Source: an uncultured Acidobacteriaceae bacterium
Lineage (GTDB): Bacteria; Acidobacteriota; Terriglobia; Terriglobales; Acidobacteriaceae
Assembly (NCBI GenBank): GCA_903904755.1
Contig: CAIVDV010000020.1
Span: forward strand, 19,149-83,148
Direction: 5' to 3'
DNA length: 64,000 nucleotides
Below the pieces are notes generated by a model. It saw only the letters and a program-made list of their open reading frames with translations, was not told the DNA's origin and did not search any database. A program made the position numbers and the translations under genes. Positions 52,891-62,528 of the stretch are shown here, one piece after another. How positions within the stretch are numbered: position 1 is the stretch's first letter; every line of letters starts with the position of its first letter.

Positions 52891-55362
52891 ATGAACCGTC
52901 ACGCAATGTCCTTCCCGATTTCTCGCTCCGTAACCGCTTCGGTCCTGGCCGTGATTTTGGCCTTCAGCCCGGTAGTGCCCGCTGCACACGCGGGTACGGA
53001 GTCGGCCCACTCGCTCTTTGTCAAAGGCCAGGCCGCCGAGTCCCGGGAAGAGTTTGACACCGCGCTCGAGTTTTACCAGAAGGCGTACGCCAAGAGTCCG
53101 CAGGACCTGCGGATGCGCACGGCGTACTATCGGCTGCGCCAAACCACCTCTTCCGCCCATGTGACCAAGGGCCGCAAGTTGCTGGAGCAGAAGGACCAGC
53201 CCGGTGCGCTGGCAGAGTTTCTGCATGCGCAGGAGATTGATCCGGGCAACGAAGCAGCACTGCAGGAGATTGCCAAGGTCCGTGCGGGACAGCCCGGTGC
53301 CGAGCCAAATGGCGAGACCAGCGTGACCCCGGAAGCGGATGATGTTGCCTCCGCGGCCTCGCCGGCGGAGCTGAAGCCGGTCTCCAACGAGCCCCTGAGC
53401 CTGCACATGGCCAATGAAGACACCAAGGTGATTTATCAGGCAATTGGCAGGGCTGCCGGTATCAACGTTCTGTTTGACCCCGACTACACAGGCAAGCGCA
53501 TTCCGGTTGAGCTCAACAATGTCTCCCTGATGGACGCGCTGCGCATTGTCGGCACGCTCTCGAACACCTTCTGGCGGCCGGTAACAGACAACACCATCTT
53601 TGTCGCGCAGAACAGCCGCCCCAAGCGGACCGAGCTCGACGACCAGGCGGTGCAGACCTTCTACCTCTCCAACGCCTGGCAGCAGAACGATTTGAACGAT
53701 GTGCAGACCGCGCTGCGTAACGTGGTTACGAATGCCAAGGTCTACGCGGTGCCCAGCCAGAATGCCATTGTCATGCGCGCGACGCCTGATGAACTGCTGC
53801 TGGCCCAGAAGGTGATCAACGATCTCGACAAGGCGAGGCCGGAAGTGGTGGTCGATATCGCGGTGATGGAAGTGAACAAGGACAAGATGCGGAACATCGG
53901 GCTGAGCTGGCCGGGCAGCATCAGCTTTGCGCTGCAACCGCCTACTTCGTCCTCCAGTTCCACCTCCACCACGACCACCACCGGAACCAGCTCTACGAGC
54001 AGCAGCAGCAACCTGACGCTGAACAACCTGGCCAACCTGAACGCGAACAACTTCGCCATCACGGTGAGTTCGGCCACGGCCAACCTGCTGCTTTCAGACT
54101 CTGACACCAAGATTCTGCAGAACCCCCGGATTCGCTCGACCGACCAGCAGAAGGCGACGCTGAAGATTGGTTCGCGTATCCCGGTGGCTACCGGCAGCTT
54201 CCAGACCGGCGCGGCCACGGCCATCACCAGTTCGCTGGTCAACACGCAGTTCCAGTACCAGGATGTCGGCGTGAATATCGAGATGACGCCGACGGTGCAC
54301 TTTGACCACGACGTGACGCTGAAGCTGAAGATTGAAGTGACCAGCCAGAGCGGCTCGGTCACCATCTCGGGCGTGACGGAGCCTATTATTTCCCAGCGCA
54401 CCGACGAGCAGGTCATTCGCCTGCGCGAGGGCGAGGCTTCGATTCTGGGCGGCATCCTTGAAAAGCAGGATTTGGTCACCTCCTCCGGCATTCCGGGTCT
54501 TGGCGAGCTGCCGCTGCTGAAGTACATCTTCGGATCCAAGTCGCACGAGATGATTGACGACGAAATCGTCTTTCTGCTGATTCCGCATGTGGTTCGCGGG
54601 CAGGAGATTTCGCCGCTGAATCTGCGGCGGATTGACACCGGCTCTGGCCAGTCGATTGAGCTTCGCCGGGTGATGGGCGATGGCGGAGCGAAGGCTCCGG
54701 CGGCAAAGCCGGCAGCCGCGAAGCCAGTGGCCGAGGGTGTTCCTCCGGTGGCCGGGCAAACGGCCGAAGGTGCAGCCCCGGCGGCGCTGGCCCAGATGCG
54801 GCAGAACGCTGATGCGCCTCCGCCACCGCTGCGGCCTGCTATCCCGGCCCCACCAGTCCCAGGACAAAACTTTGCGCCGAACCCGGTGCCCGCCGCGGGT
54901 CCGGTCCCGAATGCAGCACCGCCGGTGATTCCGGGTGCACCCGCAACCGGGGGCGCACATATTTCCCTTTCCCCTTCCACGCCGGCTCCGGCGGCGGGCT
55001 CCAGCTTTACCGTGATGGTGAACATGAACGGCGTCAACGATGTGGCGTCGGTGCCAATCCAGATCAAGTACGACCCGGCGCACATGACCCTGACCAACGT
55101 GGACACGGGTGATCTGCTGGGCCGCGATGGTCAGGCTGTTGCGCTTGTCCATCGCGACGACGGCCCGGGGTTGATTACGATTGCTGCTTCCCGCCCGCCG
55201 GGTACGGTTGGTGTGAATGGCGGCGGGGCGGTTGCGGTGCTGACCTTCCAGGCATCGAAGGCTGGCGAGAGCGACCTGGTGGTTACCCGCCCGGGCGCGC
55301 AGGACTCCCAGAACCGGCCGATTGCAGTGACGGCCGACAACCTGCATCTTTCGGTGAAGTAG
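52891..55362 (+). CDS. Type II secretion-type secretin with TPR-like N-terminus and C-terminal cohesin-like domain
   Basis: About 823 residues. Signal peptide to AHAG; TPR-like repeats (ESREEFDTALEFYQKAYAKS); an STN/N0-type domain (VIYQAIGRAAGINVLFDPDY); an N1-like domain; a Ser/Thr-rich insert; and a secretin core (LKIGSRIPV, LREGEASILGGILEKQD, IPGLGELPLLKYIFGS, LLIPHVVRG). A Pro/Ala linker and a cohesin-like sandwich (FTVMVNMNGVNDVASVPIQI, GLITIAASRPPG, AVLTFQA) follow. It forms an outer-membrane export pore. GGGAG precedes ATG 52891; pseudopilin genes follow directly. Confidence 0.88.
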   Translation: MNRHAMSFPISRSVTASVLAVILAFSPVVPAAHAGTESAHSLFVKGQAAESREEFDTALEFYQKAYAKSPQDLRMRTAYYRLRQTTSSAHVTKGRKLLEQKDQPGALAEFLHAQEIDPGNEAALQEIAKVRAGQPGAEPNGETSVTPEADDVASAASPAELKPVSNEPLSLHMANEDTKVIYQAIGRAAGINVLFDPDYTGKRIPVELNNVSLMDALRIVGTLSNTFWRPVTDNTIFVAQNSRPKRTELDDQAVQTFYLSNAWQQNDLNDVQTALRNVVTNAKVYAVPSQNAIVMRATPDELLLAQKVINDLDKARPEVVVDIAVMEVNKDKMRNIGLSWPGSISFALQPPTSSSSSTSTTTTTGTSSTSSSSNLTLNNLANLNANNFAITVSSATANLLLSDSDTKILQNPRIRSTDQQKATLKIGSRIPVATGSFQTGAATAITSSLVNTQFQYQDVGVNIEMTPTVHFDHDVTLKLKIEVTSQSGSVTISGVTEPIISQRTDEQVIRLREGEASILGGILEKQDLVTSSGIPGLGELPLLKYIFGSKSHEMIDDEIVFLLIPHVVRGQEISPLNLRRIDTGSGQSIELRRVMGDGGAKAPAAKPAAAKPVAEGVPPVAGQTAEGAAPAALAQMRQNADAPPPPLRPAIPAPPVPGQNFAPNPVPAAGPVPNAAPPVIPGAPATGGAHISLSPSTPAPAAGSSFTVMVNMNGVNDVASVPIQIKYDPAHMTLTNVDTGDLLGRDGQAVALVHRDDGPGLITIAASRPPGTVGVNGGGAVAVLTFQASKAGESDLVVTRPGAQDSQNRPIAVTADNLHLSVK

Positions 55363-55875
55363 ATGGGTGTTTCCGCTCCAGTTCGTGATTTGCCGACGTT
55401 GCTGCCGGGAAGCGGGCCGAGGGCGCATCGCGGCCACGAAGCTGGGCTGACGCTGGTGGAGCTGATTGTTACGGCATTTATCCTCAGCATTCTGGCCACT
55501 GCGGCGGTACCCATTGCGCGCTTCCAGGTGCAGCGGGAGAAGGAACGGGAACTGCGGCGCGACCTGTGGATGATGCGGGACGCGATTGACAAGTACAAGG
55601 ACGCGGCAGACAAGGGCGCATTCCAGATCAAGGTGGACAGCCAGGGCTACCCGCCTGACCTGGAAGAGCTGGTAAAGGGCGTTGATGTGCAGGGCAAGAA
55701 GGTGCGTTTCCTGCGCAAAATCCCCATTGACCCGATTACGGGGAAGGCAGAGTGGGGCAAGCGGTCGATGGCCGACGACCCGAACAGCGATTCCTTTGGC
55801 GGGCAAAGCGTCTTTGATGTGTACTCGAAAGCAACCGGTACGGCGCTGGACGGAACAAAGTACTCCGAGTGGTAA
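55363..55875 (+). CDS. GspG-like type II secretion pseudopilin
   Basis: The 170-residue protein has a prepilin-type cleavage site (HEAG/LTLVELIV, with Glu at mature position 5), a hydrophobic helix and a GspG-like globular part (MRDAIDKYK, YPPDLEELVKG, LRKIPIDPITGKAEWG). The usual leader is preceded by a longer polar N-terminus (~28 residues). The ATG immediately follows the secretin stop. Confidence 0.85.
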   Translation: MGVSAPVRDLPTLLPGSGPRAHRGHEAGLTLVELIVTAFILSILATAAVPIARFQVQREKERELRRDLWMMRDAIDKYKDAADKGAFQIKVDSQGYPPDLEELVKGVDVQGKKVRFLRKIPIDPITGKAEWGKRSMADDPNSDSFGGQSVFDVYSKATGTALDGTKYSEW

Positions 55876-55898
55876 AACCCCAGGTTGGTGAGATCAGC

Positions 55899-56318
55899 AT
55901 GACGGCATTGAGAGAGAACGGACGGCGCAGGGCAGGGTAAGCGGGCTTCACCCTGATGGAGCTGATGGTCGTAATGCTGATCATTGGGACGCTGATGCTG
56001 ATTGCGGTGCCGAACTACACGCAGGCAGTGAAGAAGGCGAAGGAGAGCGTGCTGCTGGAAGACCTGCACGTGATGCGCAACGCGATTGACTCCTACACGA
56101 TGGACAAGCAGAAGGCACCGCAGGGCCTGCAGGACCTGGTGGAAGCCGGGTACCTGAGGAAGATCCCAATTGACCCGTTTACCCGCAGTGCGGACACGTG
56201 GGTGGCCGACCAGAGCGATGCGATGCACTCGCTGGACCAGACGGAGCCGGGCATTGACGACGTGCACTCGGGCGACCAGGACCAGGGCACCGATGGCGAG
56301 CCGTATTCGAGCTGGTAA
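55899..56318 (+). pseudogene. Second GspG-like pseudopilin, interrupted by in-frame TAA before the cleavage site
   Basis: From ATG 55899 the frame reads MTALRENGRRRAG, then TAA at 55938-55940, then AGFTLMELMVVMLIIG with the normal prepilin site, and continues to TGA-free sequence ending PYSSW. A single C-to-T change (CAA to TAA) would explain it. The rest looks intact (MRNAIDSYTMDKQKAPQGLQDLVEAGYLRKIPIDP). Re-initiation at ATG 55956 would remove the cleavage site. Either a recent nonsense mutation, stop readthrough, or an assembly error. Confidence 0.85.
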
Positions 56319-56384
56319 AAAGGGATATCTCCCGACCCCGAAAGTCCATGATTTCCTTGGCCTCGGGGCGCTACACTGAAGTCA

Positions 56385-57194
56385 ATGCCGCTCGAAACCC
56401 TGCAACCAGCAACATCCCAGGTGGAATCGATTTACCGCTTGTTTTCGGAGCTATCCGGAAGCGGACTCGTGCCCTTCCACGGGGAGAACGGCCTGGGCGG
56501 GAGGCTGATTTGGGCGGGGGAGATTGGCCGCGCCGGGGATGGTATGCCCGGACGCAGGCTGCTATTTGCCGCCAACATCGCCGGGGCGGCATCGCTGGCA
56601 GCGACCGGCGATACGATTGCCCAGCGGGAGGCAATCCGCGACGGCGCGGTGGACTTTTTTGTGACCAGTCTGGAAGAGGCGCTGCGCATCCTGAAAAACG
56701 AAGTTCGCAAGAAGCAGGCCGTATCGGTGGGGGTAGCCCTGGAGCCGCACACGCTGGTGGAGCAGCTGCTGGCGCGCGGCGTGCTGCCTGACCTGCTGCC
56801 GCCGGCCGAGTGGGACGAAGCTGCGACGGGTTTGGCGGGAGAACAAGCAGATGCGTTTGTGGGCCATGGAGCCGCCAGGATTCCTGAGGGCGGGGCGGGT
56901 TTGCAGCGGTATATTACCTGGGCAACCGACCGCGAGGCGGCTCGCTGGCTGCCAAAGCTGAGCCTGTGCGCGCAGACGGCGATTCCCGCGGCGGATGCCG
57001 GACGGCAACGGTGGCTGCGGCTGGCCCCGCGCTACCTGGGGCGCATGGCGCAGCGCCAGCACGGTGTTGGGATGAGCGAGGTTGAGGCGGCGCTGTTCCA
57101 TGCGCAGGCGAAGCAGTTGCTGTATCAGGCATGCGGAAGCTGCTGCCAGCCCACGACGATTCTGGTAAATGGCGAGCCGATTACGGTGAGCTGA
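56385..57194 (+). CDS. Urocanase-like (NAD-binding fold) protein of unknown function
   Basis: The 269-residue protein resembles the central part of urocanate hydratase: GRLIWAGEIGRAGDGMPG, LLFAANIAGAASLAATGD, REAIRDGAVDFFVTSLEEALRI, KKQAVSVGVALEPHTLVEQLLARGVLPDLLPP. Real urocanases are about twice this length. A Cys pair (GSCCQ) near the end is notable. No other histidine-degradation gene is present. The similarity is from motif recognition only; the reaction is unknown. Confidence 0.6.
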   Translation: MPLETLQPATSQVESIYRLFSELSGSGLVPFHGENGLGGRLIWAGEIGRAGDGMPGRRLLFAANIAGAASLAATGDTIAQREAIRDGAVDFFVTSLEEALRILKNEVRKKQAVSVGVALEPHTLVEQLLARGVLPDLLPPAEWDEAATGLAGEQADAFVGHGAARIPEGGAGLQRYITWATDREAARWLPKLSLCAQTAIPAADAGRQRWLRLAPRYLGRMAQRQHGVGMSEVEAALFHAQAKQLLYQACGSCCQPTTILVNGEPITVS

Positions 57195-57207
57195 CAGGGG
57201 ATGGTAC

Positions 57208-57735
57208 ATGTCGGATGGCTGCGTGGATAAAGAAAGCAATGACGCCCAGAACTTCCTTGCAGGCGCAGCCATGCACCTGGAGGATACTCGCCAACAGAGG
57301 CTTGTAAGTACCGTGGCTGCCCGGCTGGTGGATGCGTTTAAGGAGCTTGGGGCAACGATGGACGGCGCGGCGGTGGAAGTGGGAGCGGCGCTCGTGGATT
57401 CTGGGAAGCGCAACACTTCTCTGGGTCAATTCCCCCTGGAAGAGGGTGGGGAAGAGTCGCAGATGAATAGTGAAGTTCACACCTCACCTGGCAGCACTTA
57501 CGCCAAATATCGACGTTGGATTTCCCCGGAGGTAACGCTGGAAGAGCGGACAGTGTACCTCGCCGAGGGTCTCAGCGAGCATCTGCGCGAGGTTGGACTG
57601 GAACTCGCCATTGCCGATCAAATTGCTCAAAGGCTTGGCCTGGAACCGGCAGTGGTCTTCAGGCGGCTCAATGGCGTCTTGGGCGAAATTGAGTCGGAAG
57701 GCAGAAAGAGGATCTGTTGCATTATGCCGGAGTAA
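57208..57735 (+). CDS. Hypothetical protein
   Basis: The 175-residue protein has a polar N-terminus, a likely helical middle (RLVSTVAARLVDAFKELG) and a C-terminal part (VTLEERTVYLAEGLSEHLREVGLELAIADQIAQRLG, VVFRRLNGVLGEIESEGRKRI). AGGGGA lies seven bases before ATG 57208. It follows the urocanase-like gene by 13 bp and may be co-transcribed. No family recognised. Confidence 0.5.
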   Translation: MSDGCVDKESNDAQNFLAGAAMHLEDTRQQRLVSTVAARLVDAFKELGATMDGAAVEVGAALVDSGKRNTSLGQFPLEEGGEESQMNSEVHTSPGSTYAKYRRWISPEVTLEERTVYLAEGLSEHLREVGLELAIADQIAQRLGLEPAVVFRRLNGVLGEIESEGRKRICCIMPE

Positions 57736-57787
57736 ATGCCTGCCGGATTCCCGAAAGCGGAGTCTTAGTGAGCTAGCCTTTGAAGGG

Positions 57788-58387
57788 TCACCCGGCCAGC
57801 CCCGCCGCAACCTCAACCCGCTTCCACAGCTCCTTCAGCCCGTATCCGGTCTTGGATGAGAGGAAGATGAGGTCTTCGACGCCCAGGTCTCGCTTGAGCG
57901 CAGCGAGGTTTTTGGTGCGCACATTGCCGCTTTGCTTGTCGGCCTTGGTGCCAACCACGGCAAAGGGACGGCCCACGGCGCGGAGCCATTCCATCAGGAG
58001 GATGTCGCTCTTCTGGGCGGGAATGTTCGAGTCGACCAGGCAGAGGCAGAGCGCCAGCGGCTCGCGGTCGGCCAGGTAGGGCTCAATGAAAGATGGCCAC
58101 TCGGCGGAAATGGACTTGGAAATCTTGGCGTAGCCGTAGCCCGGCAGGTCGGCAAAGATCATTGATGCGCGGTCCTGGACGCCTTCTGCGCGGAGTGCAA
58201 AAAAGTTGATGGCGCGGGTGCGACCGGGGGTGGAGGAGACCTTGGCGGCGTTTTCGCCGACCAGGGCATTCAGCAGGCTCGACTTGCCGACATTCGAGCG
58301 GCCGAGGAAGGCAATCTCCGGCGCCTGCGGGCGGGGGAAGTGGGCCTCGGCCATCGCCGAAAGCAAAAACTGGGTTTGATAAGGCAT
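57788..58387 (-). CDS. engB: Ribosome-biogenesis GTPase EngB/YsxC
   Basis: The 199-residue GTPase has G1 GRSNVGKSSLLN, G3 DLPGYG, G4 GTKADK, and the family-typical APEIAFLGRSNVGKSS and TPGRTRAINFF. It is required for 50S assembly in other bacteria. Convergent with the hypothetical gene at 57208. Confidence 0.93.
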   Translation of the reverse strand: MPYQTQFLLSAMAEAHFPRPQAPEIAFLGRSNVGKSSLLNALVGENAAKVSSTPGRTRAINFFALRAEGVQDRASMIFADLPGYGYAKISKSISAEWPSFIEPYLADREPLALCLCLVDSNIPAQKSDILLMEWLRAVGRPFAVVGTKADKQSGNVRTKNLAALKRDLGVEDLIFLSSKTGYGLKELWKRVEVAAGLAG

Positions 58388-58480
58388 AGTTACAGAGCCG
58401 CCCTTAACTACCGGCTCAATTCAAGGATACAGGAACGCCGGATGCCCAGCGCTCCTGCACCTTCGTCTCAAATCCGCGTC

Positions 58481-59203
58481 TTACTGGTTAAAGCTGTTGG
58501 AGTAGGAGAAATTCTCGATGCCCTGCAATCCGCGGAAGACGAGCGGAAGGCCCTTGACCCACTGCTTTCCGTCCCAGGCAATCTCGAAGGCGCTCCAGCT
58601 CAGGGATGTCGGTGCCATACACTCGCCCGTTTTGTGTCCGTCGAGGTTCTTACACATGTCGTTGGCGTGCCGCTGTGCGCCGCCGATCCAGTCGTGGATT
58701 GCGGAGCTCGGACTGCCGGCCAGCCAATGGACCGTGACCTCATAAAAGAGGATCCTGCCCTTGTCTACCTCGGCCTTGATTACGGATTCTGCCCACTTCT
58801 CCATGATTCGGTTCAGTGCGTCGGTGATGGGGACCAGGTTTTCAGCCACGCCCGGACCATGGACGTTGTGGTTGAGCAAGTGCCCCTGCACCCAGGCGCG
58901 CTTGGCATAGCCGAGCGTGTTGACGTTGAAGTAGTTGACCCACCAGTCGGCCTTACCATCGGGCACGCTGCCTGGCGGTCCGTTCCTGGTGAGCGGGCAG
59001 GCAACCATGCGGCGTGAGAAGGTGAAGGCTTTGCCCTTGTCGCAGGGAGGTGACATCTGCACCTTGTCAGGAAAGCTGAGGTGGGTGAGCGGTTGGTTCT
59101 TGTCGACAATCCAGCCGTTCTGGAATGCCATGTTCCATGCGTTTTGGTCATTCTGGCCGGGAGGCATCGCCGGTACCTGGGGAAGCGCCTGAAAAAAGGC
59201 CAT
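58481..59203 (-). CDS. Hypothetical protein with DNA/RNA non-specific endonuclease-like motif
   Basis: The 240-residue protein is fixed at ATG 59203 by AAGGAGA. The middle has VQGHLLNHNVHGPGVAENLVPITDALNR followed by ILFYEVTVHWL, close to the GHL-N-GPG-NL-P pattern of non-specific nuclease (NucA-like, beta-beta-alpha-metal) domains found in some toxin/effector proteins. No signal peptide is evident. Assignment rests on this motif alone. Confidence 0.5.
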   Translation of the reverse strand: MAFFQALPQVPAMPPGQNDQNAWNMAFQNGWIVDKNQPLTHLSFPDKVQMSPPCDKGKAFTFSRRMVACPLTRNGPPGSVPDGKADWWVNYFNVNTLGYAKRAWVQGHLLNHNVHGPGVAENLVPITDALNRIMEKWAESVIKAEVDKGRILFYEVTVHWLAGSPSSAIHDWIGGAQRHANDMCKNLDGHKTGECMAPTSLSWSAFEIAWDGKQWVKGLPLVFRGLQGIENFSYSNSFNQ

Positions 59204-59281
59204 GGGAGTCTCCTTGGGGGAAGGGCAGACACAGGATTTGTAAGCGGAATTGTACACGTGAGGTGTGCCGGGCGGGTAAGG

Positions 59282-59995
59282 TTACTTGAGGCTGGAGGTT
59301 ACGGATTTGAGCGTGTACTCGTAAACGACCTTGTTGAGGAAGACATCGGGGCGGAGCGGGCCAGGTTTGCCGTCAGGGCCGGGCAGGGGTGCGACGGCGC
59401 GGTTGACCTCGTCGGAGGCGTCCAGAGTGCGGGAGTACTGGCTGACCAGGTGGCGGTTGCAGGCGGAAACCAGCGTGGTGGTCAGCGTCCAGTGCTGGCC
59501 GTCGCCGGTGACTTGCTCGTCGATTTCAACCTTCTTGTCGCGCATTTTGTGGCGGATGCTGGCGAAGGAGTCGATGCCGAGCTCGATGCCGTCCAGCGTT
59601 TCCACGACGTGGCCGATGTTGAGTGCGATGTGAATGGCGGGCGAGGGGCCGGACCAGGCGGTGAGGGTGTAGGGGCGAGGGGTCCAGGTGGCGAGGTTTG
59701 GCGCGGCCTGGCGGGTTTTGGCTTCGGGGCCGTAGATGGCACGCAGCTGGGTGAGTGAAGCGCCGGGGGTGACGCGGGGCTCGATCAGCTCGCCTACTTT
59801 TACCACGAAATCCTGGCTGCAACCGTCCACGTGGAGGGGATGCGTCTCTGGCCTGGCGGCTTGGGCAGGCTGTGGAGGTGCGGCAGTAAGACTACGGGAG
59901 GCACCGTTGGTTTCGATGCGCGCCTGCCACACGAGCGCCGCAGCCAACAGGCAGGCGACGACGGTGACAGACGCGATGAGGGCCTTGCGGTCCAT
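59282..59995 (-). CDS. Hypothetical membrane-anchored protein
   Basis: The 237-residue protein has an N-terminal anchor (ALIASVTVVACLLAAALVW), a Pro/Ala-rich linker and a soluble domain with two cysteines (DGCSQDF, VSACNRH) that could form a disulfide outside the cytoplasm. It is followed upstream by lon, seven bp apart on the same strand. No family recognised. Confidence 0.6.
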   Translation of the reverse strand: MDRKALIASVTVVACLLAAALVWQARIETNGASRSLTAAPPQPAQAARPETHPLHVDGCSQDFVVKVGELIEPRVTPGASLTQLRAIYGPEAKTRQAAPNLATWTPRPYTLTAWSGPSPAIHIALNIGHVVETLDGIELGIDSFASIRHKMRDKKVEIDEQVTGDGQHWTLTTTLVSACNRHLVSQYSRTLDASDEVNRAVAPLPGPDGKPGPLRPDVFLNKVVYEYTLKSVTSSLK

Positions 59996-60002
59996 GGACG
60001 AG

Positions 60003-62408
60003 CTACTGCCGGGCAGCCTTGCCGGTGGCCGCGGGTACTGCCGGAATCAGGCTCTCCGGAACTGTCTCCACGAGCGCCTTCAGCGGCTCTTCCAGGGCAA
60101 TCTTCAACACCTCGTCCATCTGATCAACGAAGTGGAGCTTCATAGCTTTTTTGAGCGCTTCCGGCAGGTCGGCGAGGTCCTTCTCGTTGGCCTTGGGCAG
60201 GATGACTTCAAAGACGCCGGCGCGCTGTGCCGCGAGGAGCTTTTCCTTGAGGCCGCCGATGGCGAGAACCTTGCCGCGCAGGGTAATTTCGCCGGTCATT
60301 GCGATATCGCGGCGCACCGGGATGCGTGCCAGGGCGCTGGCCAGGGCTGTTGCCATGGTGATGCCGGCGGAGGGACCGTCCTTGGGAATTGCGCCCTCGG
60401 GGACGTGGAGATGGAGGTCGAGGTTGCGATAGAAGTCCTTTTGCAGGCCGAGCGCCGCGGCTTTTCCGCGAATGTAGCTGAGGGCGGCCTGGGCCGACTC
60501 CTGCATGACATCGCCGAGCTGGCCGGTAATGGTGAGCTTGCCCTTGCCGTCGAGCACCTGCACCTCGGTGGTGAGGATGCAGCCTCCAACCTCGGTCCAT
60601 GCCAGGCCGGTGACCAGGCCCACTTCGCTCTTCTCGTGCACCTCAGAATCGCGGAAGCGCGCCACGCCGAGGAAGTCGCTGATGTTGTCGGCGGTGATGG
60701 TTTCCTTGTGCTTCAAGCCATTTTTCACGACCCGGCGAGCCACCTTGCGGCAGAGGTTGCCGATTTCGCGCTCGAGATTTCGGACGCCGGCCTCGCGGGT
60801 GTAGTAACGGATGATGCTGAGGATTGCGTCGTCCTGGAAGACGATGTTGTTTTCCGTGAGGCCGGTGGCATCGCGCTGCTTTTTGACGAGGTAGTTGCGG
60901 GCGATTTCGAGCTTTTCCGCCTCGGTGTAGCCGGAGAGTCGGAGCACTTCCATGCGGTCCTGCAGAGCGGCCGGGATGGTGTGCAGCACGTTTGCGGTGG
61001 CCACGAAGAGGACTTCCGAGAGGTCGTAGTCGACGTCGAGGTAGTGATCCTGGAAGGTGGTGTTCTGCTCGGGGTCCAGAACCTCGAGCAGGGCTGAGGC
61101 CGGGTCGCCGCGGAAGTCGGAGGCCATCTTGTCTACTTCGTCCAGCAGGAAGACGGGGTTGCGGGTGCCAGCCTTCTTCATGGACTGGATAATCTGGCCG
61201 GGCAGGGCACCGATGTAGGTGCGGCGATGGCCGCGGATTTCCGCCTCGTCGCGCACGCCGCCCAGGGACAAGCGCACGAATTTGCGGCCGGTGGCCTTGG
61301 CAATGGACATGCCGAGCGAGGTTTTGCCCACACCCGGAGGCCCGGCAAAGCAGAGGATGGAGCCCTTGGGGTTCTTGACCAGTTGGCGGACGGCGAGGAA
61401 TTCCAGGATGCGCTCCTTGATCTTCTCCAGGCCGTAGTGATCCTCGTTCAGCACCTTTTCAGCGTGTTCAACGGAGCGGGTTTCTTTGGACTTTTTCTTC
61501 CACGGCACCGCGAGCAGCCAGTCAATGTAGTTGCGGCTGACGGTGGACTCGGCCGACATGGGCGGCATGGCTTCCAGCTTTTTCAGCTCCTGGCTGGCTT
61601 TTTCGGCCACATCCTTGGGCATGCCGCTGGTTTCAATCTTCTTCCTGAGCTCGTCGAATTCGTTCTTTTCGCCCCGGCCGAGTTCCTTCTGGATGGCCTT
61701 GATCTTCTCGTTGAGGTAATACTCTTTCTGGGCGCGTTCCATCTGCCGCTTCACGCGGGACTGTACGCTGCGGTCGAGGTCGAGCTTCTCGATTTCAACG
61801 TCGAGTACGTCGGCGATGCGGGCCAGGCGGGAGGCGGGGTCGAATATGCCGAGAAGTTCCTGCTTCTCTTCAATGCCGAGCTGCAGGTTGGCGGCGATGA
61901 CGTCGGAGAGCTTGGCCGGCTCGTCCATGCGGACGCTGGCAATCATGGTCTCGTAGTTCAGGCTCTGCTGCAGCTTGACGTAGCTTTCAAAGAGGGTGGT
62001 GACGCGCTGCATCAGTTGTTCAACGCCTGCGGTCATCTCAAAGTTCTGTTTGCCGCGGCGCACGGTGGCGACAAAAAAGCCATCAACGGTGCTCACGTCG
62101 GTGGCCTTCGCTCGCTCCACGCCTTCGACGAGAACCTTGATGTTGCCGTCGGGCATTTTTACGCTCTGCACAATGGTGCAGATGGTGCCCACCTGGTAGA
62201 TTTCTTTTGGAGTGGGTTCGTCGATGCTGGCGTCGTGCTGGGTGGCCATAAAGATTTTGCGGTCGCCTGTGAGTGCCTCTTCGAGCGCGCGCACACTGGA
62301 CTCCCGGCCAACCACAAAGGGCGTGACCATGTAGGGGAAGATCACCATGTCCCGAATGGGCATCATGGGGAGTTTGCGGGGCTCGTTCTTTTCGCGGGTC
62401 GTAGTCAT
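60003..62408 (-). CDS. lon: ATP-dependent protease Lon
   Basis: The 801-residue protein has an N-terminal LAN domain ([18 protein letters not shown]), a coiled segment, AAA+ with Walker [10 protein letters not shown] and Walker B FLLDEVDK, and a protease domain with catalytic Ser in [11 protein letters not shown] (about residue 680) and Lys in [10 protein letters not shown]. It degrades misfolded and regulatory proteins, including antitoxins such as those in this window. A perfect inverted repeat lies 31-51 bp upstream of ATG 62408. Confidence 0.95.
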   Translation of the reverse strand: MTTTREKNEPRKLPMMPIRDMVIFPYMVTPFVVGRESSVRALEEALTGDRKIFMATQHDASIDEPTPKEIYQVGTICTIVQSVKMPDGNIKVLVEGVERAKATDVSTVDGFFVATVRRGKQNFEMTAGVEQLMQRVTTLFESYVKLQQSLNYETMIASVRMDEPAKLSDVIAANLQLGIEEKQELLGIFDPASRLARIADVLDVEIEKLDLDRSVQSRVKRQMERAQKEYYLNEKIKAIQKELGRGEKNEFDELRKKIETSGMPKDVAEKASQELKKLEAMPPMSAESTVSRNYIDWLLAVPWKKKSKETRSVEHAEKVLNEDHYGLEKIKERILEFLAVRQLVKNPKGSILCFAGPPGVGKTSLGMSIAKATGRKFVRLSLGGVRDEAEIRGHRRTYIGALPGQIIQSMKKAGTRNPVFLLDEVDKMASDFRGDPASALLEVLDPEQNTTFQDHYLDVDYDLSEVLFVATANVLHTIPAALQDRMEVLRLSGYTEAEKLEIARNYLVKKQRDATGLTENNIVFQDDAILSIIRYYTREAGVRNLEREIGNLCRKVARRVVKNGLKHKETITADNISDFLGVARFRDSEVHEKSEVGLVTGLAWTEVGGCILTTEVQVLDGKGKLTITGQLGDVMQESAQAALSYIRGKAAALGLQKDFYRNLDLHLHVPEGAIPKDGPSAGITMATALASALARIPVRRDIAMTGEITLRGKVLAIGGLKEKLLAAQRAGVFEVILPKANEKDLADLPEALKKAMKLHFVDQMDEVLKIALEEPLKALVETVPESLIPAVPAATGKAARQ

Positions 62409-62438
62409 TATGCCTCGTATTTTATTGGATGCGGCAAA

Positions 62439-62459
62439 TGAGTTTGCGCTGCAAACTCA
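62439..62459. promoter_or_regulatory. Perfect inverted repeat upstream of lon
   Basis: TGAGTTTGC and GCAAACTCA flank a three-base spacer (GCT). The position fits an operator in the lon promoter. It is not the HrcA CIRCE element; it shares only part of the HspR HAIR half-site (TTGAGT). A hairpin role cannot be excluded. Confidence 0.5.
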
Positions 62460-62528
62460 GTGGGGGAACCGCATGGTTTGATTGTAATGCGGCTGAACAG
62501 AGCAGAAAGCGCCAACGTGGAGAACGCT

